From positions 1-57,504 of the forward strand of contig JADGPA010000074.1 of the NCBI GenBank assembly GCA_017882685.1: a DNA stretch of 57,504 nt. The letters are read 5' to 3'. The first letter of the stretch is position 1. Each line of letters starts with the position of its first letter. This DNA is from Propionibacteriaceae bacterium. GTDB taxonomy: Bacteria > Actinomycetota > Actinomycetes > Propionibacteriales > Propionibacteriaceae. Positions 50,394 to 57,504 of this stretch are shown here, in pieces. The notes below the pieces were generated by a model. The model did not search any database. It was not told the origin of the DNA and saw only the letters and a list, made by a program, of their open reading frames with translations. The position numbers and the translations under genes were made by a program.

Positions 50394-50930
50394 ATGGAAA
50401 CACCGCTGGCCCAACCGGATCCCGAGGACAAGGACTGGACGTTCGTCCTCGACCGCCCCTGCCCCGAGTGCGGCTTCGCCGCCGCCGACGTGGACGTGAC
50501 CGACCTGCCCGACCTCGTGCTGGCAGCGACCGCGCCGTGGGCGCAGGTGCTCGCCGGCCCGAACGCGACCGTCCGGCCGGCACCTCAGGTGTGGTCGCCA
50601 CTGGAGTACGCCTGCCACGTGCGCGACGTGCTGCGGGTCTTCAGCGGCCGGGTCGAGTTGATCCGAACGCAGGATGACCCGCTGTTCCCCAACTGGGACC
50701 AGGACGCCACCGCCATCGAGGACCGCTACTGGGAGCAGGATCCGGCGGTAGTCGCGGCAGAGCTCCACCACGCTGCCCGCGCGATCTCCGCGGACTGGGC
50801 AGATGTCCGGGCCGACGAATGGAGCCGGCCGGGCACCCGCAGCAACGGCTCGAAGTTCACCCTCGACACCCTCGGCAGGTACTTCCTGCACGACATCACC
50901 CACCACCTGATCGACGTCGGGGTCCACTGA
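50394..50930 (+). CDS. DinB-like metalloprotein
   Basis: A 178-residue protein from ATG 50394. It opens with a possible zinc pair in RPCPECGF, then a four-helix DinB-like bundle. The conserved histidines are in EYACHVRDVLRVF and FLHDITHHLIDVG, the expected three-histidine metal site. Relatives in actinobacteria include mycothiol-dependent enzymes of the maleylpyruvate isomerase type. The exact reaction is unknown. It ends three bases from the convergent patatin gene. Confidence 0.85.
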   Translation: METPLAQPDPEDKDWTFVLDRPCPECGFAAADVDVTDLPDLVLAATAPWAQVLAGPNATVRPAPQVWSPLEYACHVRDVLRVFSGRVELIRTQDDPLFPNWDQDATAIEDRYWEQDPAVVAAELHHAARAISADWADVRADEWSRPGTRSNGSKFTLDTLGRYFLHDITHHLIDVGVH

Positions 50931-50933
50931 GGA

Positions 50934-51992
50934 TCAGTCGGCTGCTGGCACGTCCGCGGTGATCTCCGGCAGCCGGACCCCCGATTCGAGCTCGAGCTCG
51001 AGCTGCGCTTCCGCGTCCCCGTCGGCGAAGGCCTCGTCGAGCGCGGCCTCGGTGAGTCGCCGCCCGATCGCGATCAGCTCCTCGGCCCGGTGGAAGTCCA
51101 TGGTCTTCGCCGCACCGCCCGGCACCGTCACCAGCACGTCCGGGGGCAGCGCGGCCAGCCGGAACCGCGTGATCAACGAACCCATGGTGTCCAGCGCCAT
51201 CGCGGTCACGTCGGTGATCCGCACTCCGGGAGGCGGTGGCTCGAAGGCCGGCGGGGACGGGGCCCGCTGCGGCTCCTCGTCCTCGTGCGACTTGCCACCG
51301 AAACGGGCGAGGATAGAGGCGACGACGTCGTTCTCCCACACCCCCGCAGCACTCCTCACGAAGCGGTCGAGCCATTCGTTCGGCGGACGCTGGGCCGAGG
51401 TCTCCTTGGCCGGATGGGTCGCGAAACTGCGCGGCCTGTCCCCGGCAAGAGCGACCGCCATCGTGAAGTCGGCGTCCACAGCGGTCACCGGTTCCATGGG
51501 GACGGGGTTGAGCACCGCGCCGTCCACCAGCAGCCGCCCGTTGACCATGATCGGGGTGATCATGCCGGGGATGGCGATCGATGCCCTGATGGCGACGTCC
51601 AGCGGTCCGCTCTGGAACCACACCTCGCGGCGTGCCCCGATGTCGGTGGCAACGGCGGTGTAAGGAATCGGCAGGTCCTCGATCAGCGCGCCGTCGAGGA
51701 TCTCGCTCATTCGCGCGAGCACCCGCTCCGCCCGGATCGCGCCCGGCCCCCCCAGCGCCGGGTCAAGCAGGCGGATCACGTCGCGTTGCGACAGCCCGGT
51801 GACCCACTCGGTGTACTCCTCGAGCTTGCCTGCTGCCATCAGTCCACCGACGAGTGCGCCCATCGACGTGCCGGCGACGGCGACCACCTCGTAGCCGCGT
51901 TCCGCCAGTACCTGCACGGCGCCGATGTGCGCGTAGCCCCGCGCTCCACCGGAGCCGAGCACGAGGGCGACCCGTTTACCTTGGGCAGTCAT
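50934..51992 (-). CDS. Patatin-like phospholipase 2
   Basis: A 352-residue protein from ATG 51992. It has the oxyanion loop GSGGARGYAHIG (13-24), nucleophile S43 in GTSMG and catalytic D157 in LLVDGAVLNP, of the RssA/NTE-like branch. The C-terminal ~120 residues (from about 235) have a Pro-rich linker and an acidic extension not needed for catalysis. It is downstream of the nitronate monooxygenase gene with a 44-base gap, so co-transcription is possible. The substrate is unknown. Confidence 0.9.
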   Translation of the reverse strand: MTAQGKRVALVLGSGGARGYAHIGAVQVLAERGYEVVAVAGTSMGALVGGLMAAGKLEEYTEWVTGLSQRDVIRLLDPALGGPGAIRAERVLARMSEILDGALIEDLPIPYTAVATDIGARREVWFQSGPLDVAIRASIAIPGMITPIMVNGRLLVDGAVLNPVPMEPVTAVDADFTMAVALAGDRPRSFATHPAKETSAQRPPNEWLDRFVRSAAGVWENDVVASILARFGGKSHEDEEPQRAPSPPAFEPPPPGVRITDVTAMALDTMGSLITRFRLAALPPDVLVTVPGGAAKTMDFHRAEELIAIGRRLTEAALDEAFADGDAEAQLELELESGVRLPEITADVPAAD

Positions 51993-52036
51993 GAGGCCAT
52001 TATCCGGCACCGCCGGAACCGGGTGGGCCGAACCCC

Positions 52037-53464
52037 TCAGGCTGTCCGACCCAGCAGCCAGGCGACGGCCTGCCCTGCGGTCCAGCCATCCGGGTAGACG
52101 CCGATCAGCCGACGCGCGCCTTCGAGGTCCTGGCCGAGGGTCACCGCGGCCTCCTCGACGTAGCCGCTGCGGCGCACCTGGCTGAGGCCGACGTTGGCGA
52201 ACAGGGCGTTGCACAGGCACTTGCGGCCGACAGCGTCGGCCTCCGCACCACCCTTCTTGAGGTACATGTGGGTGGGTTCGGACGCGCAGCGGTAGGCGAT
52301 CGAGCCGTCAGGACGCTCGGCAGGCGTGCGCAGGTAGCCGAGGTCGCAGATCCGCTCGCGCGCCTGGTAGTTGCTCTCCTCGGACAAGGTGCCCGCGAGC
52401 TCTGCCACCTTGAACGGGAACCCGGTTGGCGAGGCGCGCGGGTCGTTGCGGACCACGAGGGTGCCGTCCGCCAACTGGGAGACGAGTTGCGCCTTCAGGT
52501 CCGGACGCAGCCCCGACTCGCTCGACATCGCGAACAGGGTGCCGATCTGGACGCCGGCGGCACCGGCTGCGAGCGCCTCGGCCACCTTCTCCGGCGTTGC
52601 GTAGGCACCGGCCAGCCAGAACGGCAGTCCGGTCTCCGCGACCTTGGCCAGGTCGGCGTCGTCCCTGGGGCCGTAGACCGGCTCACCGTCGTCGTCGAGG
52701 ACCATCTTCCCGCGGGGTGGCGCACTGTGCCCACCCGCGCGCGGGCCTTCGACGACGAAGCCGTCCGGCCGGATCTCCGGATCCTTGTTGAGGTAGGTGG
52801 CGAGCACGTGGACCGAGACGATCGCAAGGAACTGCGGACGCCGCAGCGTGGGCAGGTCGTCGCCGAGGTAGGTCACCGGGTCGAGGGCAGCCCGGTGCAC
52901 CTTGGTCGAGCCGGCGACGTCGACCGTGAGGTGGCCGGTGCGGCCTTCGGCAAACTCGGTGAGCAGGCGCGGGATCTCGCGCGGGACGCCGGCGCCCATG
53001 ATCACGTAGTCGACGTCGGCCAGCATGGCCCCGAGGATCGCGGAGGCATTGGCCGTCTGGATCTTCTCCAGCATGTTGATGCCGACGACGCCGTCGTGGC
53101 CCTCCTTCGCCAACCAGACCTCTGCGAAGTTGCCGACAAGGCTCAGCTCGACGGCGGCCCTGCCGGGGGAGATGGTGAGCGTCGGGTGCGGCCGGTAGGG
53201 CTTGTCGGCCTCGCGCCCGCCCTCGATGAAGTAGGTGTCCAGGACGTGCTGCGCCATGGCAGGAGACGGGAAGTGGGCCATGGCTCGACGCATGTGGCCG
53301 CCCACGTCGCCGTCGGCGAGGGTGCGGGCGAGGACGCCGTCGAGGGCAGTGCCGGAGACCACACCGAGCTGGCCGGCAAGGGATACCTCCCTGGCCAACT
53401 GCCACGAGGAGACGGCAATACCCATGCCCCCTTGAATCACCACTGGCGGGTTCGGCTGGGGCAC
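52037..53464 (-). CDS. Nitronate monooxygenase (FMN, 2-nitropropane dioxygenase family)
   Basis: A 475-residue protein starting at GTG 53464 with a strong AGGAGGT site 4 bases upstream. VVIQGGMGIAVSSWQLAREVSLAGQLGVVSG is the family N-terminus, AGGHSAPPRGKM and GLPFWLAGAYATPEKVAEALAAGAAGVQIGTLFAMSSES bind FMN phosphate. A C-terminal ~110-residue part with several cysteines (RICDLG, YRCAS, RKCLCNALF) is longer than in the classic enzymes. It oxidises nitronates or related compounds. It is preceded by a palindrome-rich regulatory region. Confidence 0.88.
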   Translation of the reverse strand: MPQPNPPVVIQGGMGIAVSSWQLAREVSLAGQLGVVSGTALDGVLARTLADGDVGGHMRRAMAHFPSPAMAQHVLDTYFIEGGREADKPYRPHPTLTISPGRAAVELSLVGNFAEVWLAKEGHDGVVGINMLEKIQTANASAILGAMLADVDYVIMGAGVPREIPRLLTEFAEGRTGHLTVDVAGSTKVHRAALDPVTYLGDDLPTLRRPQFLAIVSVHVLATYLNKDPEIRPDGFVVEGPRAGGHSAPPRGKMVLDDDGEPVYGPRDDADLAKVAETGLPFWLAGAYATPEKVAEALAAGAAGVQIGTLFAMSSESGLRPDLKAQLVSQLADGTLVVRNDPRASPTGFPFKVAELAGTLSEESNYQARERICDLGYLRTPAERPDGSIAYRCASEPTHMYLKKGGAEADAVGRKCLCNALFANVGLSQVRRSGYVEEAAVTLGQDLEGARRLIGVYPDGWTAGQAVAWLLGRTA

Positions 53465-53491
53465 CGGACCTCCTAAGATAAATGGTTCGAT

Positions 53492-53525
53492 ATCCTACGG
53501 TAACGTAACCTACTGTTCCGTAGGT
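53492..53525 (-). promoter_or_regulatory. Promoter and nested inverted repeats before the nitronate monooxygenase gene
   Basis: On the minus strand TAGGAT (53497-53492) is a good actinobacterial -10, with GGAACA 16 bases upstream as a weak -35. ACCTAC (53508-53513) and GTAGGT (53520-53525) are perfect inverted repeats, and CCTACGG (53494-53500) pairs with CCGTAGG (53518-53524), overlapping the -10. The layout suggests a repressor operator, of TetR or MarR size. Confidence 0.5.
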
Positions 53526-53573
53526 AATCGGTCAGCCACGGGCGTCGGTTCATCACCGGGTATCGTGCAGCCC

Positions 53574-54482
53574 ATGACGCAGCCGCCGGTGGCCTACCCC
53601 TGCTATCGCCACCCGGGCACCGCGACCTACATCAGGTGCCAGCGCTGCGGTCGTCCGATCTGTGGTGAGTGCATGATCAGCGCAGCCGTTGGCTTCCAGT
53701 GCCCCGAGTGCGTCGCGGAGGGTGCGAGGCAGACAAGGCAGAACGAGGGTCCCTACGGTGGCCGGCGCAGCCGCAACGCCCGCACGACGACGCTGGTGCT
53801 TATCGGCCTTAACGTGGCCGTCTGGCTCGCGATATTCCTGACGGGCGGAAGCAACAGCTTCCTGGTGAGCCGTCTGGCGCTGTTCTCCGTCGGCCCCTGC
53901 TTGCTCCCGATCCCCGGAATGGGTGCATCGGAGTACGTCTGTGGAATCGGCGGCGGTCTCGCGCATTACTGGGCGGCGAACGGCGGTTACTGGCAGCTGC
54001 TGACCAGCGCGTTTACGCACATCGAGATCCTGCACATCGGCATGAACATGCTCGTGCTCTGGTTCCTGGGCCCGTCGCTGGAGGCCGCCCTCGGTCGTGC
54101 CCGGTTCCTCGCGGTCTATTTGGTATCCGCCCTCGCCGGGTCGGTGTCAGTCTTCTGGTTCTCACCAGTCGGCACCTTCACACTCGGCGCGTCCGGGGCA
54201 ATCTTCGGCCTCCTCGGAGCCCTCCTGGTTCTCGCCTACAAGGTGCGCGGGGACGTGCGCAGCATCCTGATCTGGCTAGGTATAAACGTGGCCTACACCT
54301 TCCTAGGCCCGGGCAACATCTCCTGGCAGGGCCACCTGGGTGGGCTGGTTGGCGGCGCCCTCGCCACGGCGATCATCGCTTACGCGCCTCGGGAAGGTCG
54401 GCAACGCAAGCAATGGATCGCGGTTGGCGCGATGGCAGTGCTGCTACTGCTGAGCGTTGCAGTACCGGTGCAACTGGCCTGA
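53574..54482 (+). CDS. Rhomboid-family intramembrane serine protease with N-terminal zinc-binding domain
   Basis: About 302 residues from ATG 53574. An N-terminal B-box-like zinc module (about 10-48) contains CYRHPGTATYIRCQRCGRPIC and FQCPEC. Six hydrophobic helices follow. The catalytic serine is S207 in TLGASGAIFG, the histidine H254 in WQGHLGGLVGG, and HIGMNMLVLWFLG carries the oxyanion-stabilising residues. It cleaves transmembrane substrates in the cytoplasmic membrane. This architecture is common in actinobacteria. The substrate is unknown. Confidence 0.93.
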   Translation: MTQPPVAYPCYRHPGTATYIRCQRCGRPICGECMISAAVGFQCPECVAEGARQTRQNEGPYGGRRSRNARTTTLVLIGLNVAVWLAIFLTGGSNSFLVSRLALFSVGPCLLPIPGMGASEYVCGIGGGLAHYWAANGGYWQLLTSAFTHIEILHIGMNMLVLWFLGPSLEAALGRARFLAVYLVSALAGSVSVFWFSPVGTFTLGASGAIFGLLGALLVLAYKVRGDVRSILIWLGINVAYTFLGPGNISWQGHLGGLVGGALATAIIAYAPREGRQRKQWIAVGAMAVLLLLSVAVPVQLA

Positions 54483-54509
54483 TTTCAACCAGGGACGCAG
54501 GATAGTTCC

Positions 54510-55529
54510 ATGGAATACCGACTCCTCGGCCGCAGCGGCCTCGCCGTCTCCCGGCTCTGCCTTGGCACGATGACGTATGGGAAGGAGACCGACCTCGCCG
54601 GTGCCTTCGACCAGCTCGACGCCTTCCTCGATGCCGGCGGCAACTTCATCGACACCGCCGACGTCTACTGCAAGGGGGTCTCCGAGGAGATCATCGGCGC
54701 GTGGCTGGCCAACCGTCCTGGCGTCCGCGACCAGGTGGTGATCGCGACCAAGGGACGGTTCCCGATGGCGGCCCACGCCAACGGGGTCGGGCTCTCGCGC
54801 CGCCACCTCAGCGATGCCCTGAACGCCAGCCTGAGCCGGCTCGGCGTGGACAGCGTCGACCTTTACCAGCTGCACTCCTGGGACCCGCTGACTCCGATCG
54901 ATGAGTACCTGCGCTTCGTCGACGACGCGGTCACCGCCGGCAAGGTGCAGTACTTCGGCCTGTCGAACTTCACCGGCTGGCAGCTCACCGCTGTCTCCGA
55001 GCGGGCCAGCGCCCACGGCTGGACCGCGCCGGTCTCGCTGCAGCCGCAGTACAACCTGCTCACCCGCCACATCGAACTTGAGATCACCGGGGCGTGCGCG
55101 GAATACGGGCTGGGGCTTATCCCGTGGAGCCCGTTGGCTGGTGGCTGGCTGTCCGGCAAGTACTCCCGCGACCACGCCCCCGAGGGCGCGACGCGACTCG
55201 GCGAGAACCCGTCCCGCGGCATGGAGGACTACCACCGCCGCAATACCGACGCGACCTGGCGCATCCTCGACGTTGTCGCAGAGGTCGCGGACGCGTCCGG
55301 GCTGACCATGGCGCAGGTGTCGCTGGCATGGCTGGCCGACCGTCCGCTGGTCACCGCACCGATCCTCGGTAACCGCACGCTCGACCAGCTGTCCGGCTCG
55401 CTGGCGATCGCCGACACCCACCTCGACCCGGCGCTAACGGCTCGGCTGGACGAGGTCAGCGCCCCGGTGATGCCCGACTACCCGTATGGAGAACTGGGCC
55501 TCGACCAGCGCAACCGCACGCTGCCCTGA
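54510..55529 (+). CDS. Aldo/keto reductase
   Basis: A 339-residue AKR. The catalytic residues are D48, Y53 (FIDTADVYC), K81 (ATKGRF) and H122 (YQLHSWD). LPWSP-type (GLIPWSPLAGGWLSGKY) and late GNRTLDQL segments are typical of the AKR branch of YajO and pyridoxal reductase-like enzymes. It differs from the other AKR in the window (11936-12943). It lies 27 bases after the rhomboid gene. The substrate is unknown. Confidence 0.92.
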   Translation: MEYRLLGRSGLAVSRLCLGTMTYGKETDLAGAFDQLDAFLDAGGNFIDTADVYCKGVSEEIIGAWLANRPGVRDQVVIATKGRFPMAAHANGVGLSRRHLSDALNASLSRLGVDSVDLYQLHSWDPLTPIDEYLRFVDDAVTAGKVQYFGLSNFTGWQLTAVSERASAHGWTAPVSLQPQYNLLTRHIELEITGACAEYGLGLIPWSPLAGGWLSGKYSRDHAPEGATRLGENPSRGMEDYHRRNTDATWRILDVVAEVADASGLTMAQVSLAWLADRPLVTAPILGNRTLDQLSGSLAIADTHLDPALTARLDEVSAPVMPDYPYGELGLDQRNRTLP

Positions 55530-55530
55530 C

Positions 55531-55568
55531 CGTCCCTGGGGAGCGAAGGGCGACGCGTCACGAAGGGC
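55531..55568 (+). repeat. Shortened copy of the dispersed repeat
   Basis: It starts CGTCCCTGGGGAGCGAAGGG and ends GACGCGTCACGAAGGGCGC, matching the ends of the copy at 30314-30366 with the middle deleted. It lies between the aldo/keto reductase and slipin genes. Confidence 0.55.
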
Positions 55569-55640
55569 GCGAGCTAGACTCGCACTGCGGTCCAGGCCGG
55601 TATTCGGGAGACCCGAATCGCGCCGTCGAACGGAATCGCG

Positions 55641-56561
55641 ATGTTCTACTTCGTTGCCGTCATCCTCGTGGCACTGGTCCTGCTGGGCCTGTCGCTGCGG
55701 ATCGTCAAGCAGTACGAGCAGGGCGTCCTGTTCAGGTTGGGCCGGGTGGTCGCGATCATGCAACCCGGCCTACGGCTCATCATTCCCTTGGTCGACGTGC
55801 TGCACCGGGTGTCGCTGCGGATCGTGACCATGCCGATCCAGTCCCAGGGGATCATCACCAAGGACAATGTGAGCGTCGACGTCTCCGCCGTCGCCTACTA
55901 CCGGGTCACCGACGCCAGGAAATCAGTGATCGCCATCGAGAACATCCGGGCTGCGATCGACCAGATCGCCCAGACCACCTTGCGGAAGGTCGTCGGCCAG
56001 CACACGCTCGACGAGACGCTGTCGGAGACCGACCGGATCAACCTCGACATCCGCGAGATCCTCGACATGACCACGCTCGAGTGGGGCGTCGAAGTCACCC
56101 TGGTTGAGCTCAAGGACATCCAGCTGCCCGAAGGCATGAAGCGCGCCATGGCCAAGCAGGCCGAGGCCGAACGGGAGAAGCGGGCGAAGATCATCAACGC
56201 CGAGGGCGAGTTCAAGGCGGCTGCCGCGCTCGGCGACGCTTCCGACATCATGATGGCTCACCCGCTCGCACTGCAGTTGCGAAACCTGCAGAGCCTTGTG
56301 GAGATCGGGGTCGACAAGAACACCACCGTCGTCTTCCCTGCCCCCATCATGACAACCATCAGCGAACTGGGCGCCTTCATCGAGCGGGAGAAGGTGGCCG
56401 CCGCTGCCGCCCCCGCCTCCAATGGCGCCCAGGGCGGTGACGCCGACCCGCAGGACGAAACGCCCGCCCTGGAACGGTCCGCCCCCCTGGCTCTGCCGGA
56501 AAGTAGTGCTGCACCCGAGACCGCACCGCAGCCCGCTGAGTGGCCGACCGTTACCCGCTGA
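55641..56561 (+). CDS. Slipin / SPFH-domain membrane protein
   Basis: A 306-residue protein. One N-terminal membrane helix ([18 protein letters not shown]) is followed by an SPFH/band 7 domain ([27 protein letters not shown] through [24 protein letters not shown], about 22-190) and a coiled-coil stretch. A long, disordered Pro/Ala tail (about 255-306) ends the protein. The family forms membrane microdomain scaffolds and often works with an NfeD-like partner, which is not adjacent here. Its 3' end overlaps the convergent TerC gene by 11 bases. Confidence 0.92.
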   Translation: MFYFVAVILVALVLLGLSLRIVKQYEQGVLFRLGRVVAIMQPGLRLIIPLVDVLHRVSLRIVTMPIQSQGIITKDNVSVDVSAVAYYRVTDARKSVIAIENIRAAIDQIAQTTLRKVVGQHTLDETLSETDRINLDIREILDMTTLEWGVEVTLVELKDIQLPEGMKRAMAKQAEAEREKRAKIINAEGEFKAAAALGDASDIMMAHPLALQLRNLQSLVEIGVDKNTTVVFPAPIMTTISELGAFIEREKVAAAAAPASNGAQGGDADPQDETPALERSAPLALPESSAAPETAPQPAEWPTVTR

Positions 56562-57504
56562 CCGAGGCCTTGCGCCTGTTCGAGACCAGGCTTGTGGTGA
56601 TGACGATCGCGAGGATGCCGACGATCACGCCGAGGGAGAACAGGGTGTCCATCTCGGGCACCCAGCTCCAGACCCCGTGCGCCCAGTGCATGGCCAGCTT
56701 GGCGCCGATGAATGCGAGGATTGCCGCCAGTCCGTAGCCCAGGTGCACAAGCGCGCCGAGGACACCCTCGAGCACGAAGTAGAGCGCCCGCAGGCCGAGC
56801 AGGGCGAAGGTGTTGGTGACGAACACCAGGTAGGCATCCCCGGTGATGCCGTAGACGGCGGGCACGGAGTCGACGGCAAAGACCACGTCGGTGGCAAGGA
56901 TCGCAAGGGCGGCCAGGGCGAGCGGGGTGATTGCGCGCCGTCCGTCCTCCAGCACGCTCATGCGCGGACCGCGGTAGCCGTCCGAGACCGGGAAGAAGCG
57001 GCGCACCAGCTTCACGATCCGCAGGTCGTTGGGGTGGATCTCGTGTTCGGAAGGCTGAAGGGTGTCGCGCAGCACTTTCACCGCAGTGGCCAGCAGGATC
57101 AGGCCGAAGAGCAGGAACGTCCACGCGAAGTTGGCAAGCATCGCCGCACCGAGGGCGATGAACACCCCGCGCAACACCAGCGCCCCCGCGACGCCGATCA
57201 GCAGCACGCGCTGCTGCAGTTCACGCGGGACGGCGAACGAGCTGAGCAGAAGCATGAACACGAACAGGTTGTCCACGCTCAGGGACTTCTCCACCAGGTA
57301 GCCTGCGTAGAACTCCAGGCCGCGCTGGGAGCCGAACACCTGCCAGATCCAGACGCCGAAGGCCAGCGGCAGCGCGATGTAGAAGGCCGACCAGCCGATG
57401 GCCTCCTTCATGGCGACTTCGTGGGGCTTGCGGGTGATCAGGAAGTCGAGGCCGAACAGCGCCAGCACGGCGGCGATGCTGATGGCCCACAGCTCCGGTG
57501 AGCC
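56551..57504 (-). CDS. TerC-family integral membrane protein, 5' end outside the window
   Basis: The frame is open to the window edge: before the first internal GTG it reads [18 protein letters not shown], so the true start lies beyond 57504 and at least 317 residues are visible. Family motifs are [18 protein letters not shown] and [20 protein letters not shown] (conserved membrane Asp residues), with about eight or nine hydrophobic helices. TerC/Alx proteins are linked to tellurite resistance and manganese export; the metal cannot be read here. Confidence 0.92.
   Translation of the reverse strand, partial: GSPELWAISIAAVLALFGLDFLITRKPHEVAMKEAIGWSAFYIALPLAFGVWIWQVFGSQRGLEFYAGYLVEKSLSVDNLFVFMLLLSSFAVPRELQQRVLLIGVAGALVLRGVFIALGAAMLANFAWTFLLFGLILLATAVKVLRDTLQPSEHEIHPNDLRIVKLVRRFFPVSDGYRGPRMSVLEDGRRAITPLALAALAILATDVVFAVDSVPAVYGITGDAYLVFVTNTFALLGLRALYFVLEGVLGALVHLGYGLAAILAFIGAKLAMHWAHGVWSWVPEMDTLFSLGVIVGILAIVITTSLVSNRRKASVSG

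Overview
The window is chromosomal DNA from a high-GC Gram-positive bacterium (Actinomycetota). The signs are very high third-position GC, frequent GTG and TTG starts, a DivIVA-type coiled-coil protein, a single-chain pyruvate carboxylase, a FolP2-like dihydropteroate synthase paralogue, and short intergenic GGTCCCTGAGGAG-type repeats. A Propionibacteriaceae member is plausible (pyruvate carboxylase plus a phosphofructokinase with PPi-type residues), but this is inference and no rRNA is present to settle it. Coding density is high. No prophage, CRISPR array or plasmid gene was seen, and no gene-free stretch exceeds 300 bases; the longest is 47250-47531, about 280 bases, with a possible gene remnant and a promoter candidate.

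Layout. 1-5.1 kb: a truncated tRNA-Ser(UGA), a quinone oxidoreductase and a heterodimeric ABC exporter with very asymmetric nucleotide-binding domains. 5.1-7.8 kb: a GCS2 carboxylate-amine ligase with a class I glutamine amidotransferase, then a PIG-L deacetylase. 7.9-10.6 kb: a 900-residue DUF4062/NB-ARC/TPR STAND protein. 10.6-15.5 kb (minus strand): a four-gene run with overlapping or close junctions, made of two polar-growth-type coiled-coil proteins, an aldo/keto reductase and a serine hydrolase. 15.6-20.2 kb: threonine synthase and an M3 peptidase, with a REP-associated tyrosine transposase (RAYT) and four 24-base repeats between them. 20.3-26.3 kb: TetR/flavodoxin pair, membrane proteins, a lipoprotein and a phosphofructokinase-PhzF-SDR operon. 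26.3-33.4 kb: a secreted beta-propeller protein, ilvD, a HAD hydrolase and two YcxB-like membrane proteins around an aminotransferase. 33.5-38.6 kb: pdxH, folP2-like gene, nucleoside hydrolase, DUF2252 protein and a methyltransferase. 38.6-47.3 kb: pyruvate carboxylase, a patatin, a lipoprotein, and a circularly permuted ATP-grasp/alpha-E fusion next to a transglutaminase. 47.5-57.5 kb: small proteins, two acetyltransferases (one fused to a cold-shock domain), DinB, patatin, nitronate monooxygenase, rhomboid, aldo/keto reductase, slipin and a TerC protein cut by the window end.

Most of the window is ordinary metabolism. The most notable signals are (1) the RAYT with two repeats on each side, in inverted orientation, whose outermost copies reach into the 3' ends of both neighbouring genes; (2) a dispersed ~50-base repeat family with two copies apparently captured as protein-coding sequence; (3) the GNAT-cold-shock fusion; (4) the DUF4062 STAND protein; (5) the ATP-grasp/alpha-E/transglutaminase module; and (6) the ABC pair in which every degenerate ATP-site motif falls into one of the two composite sites.
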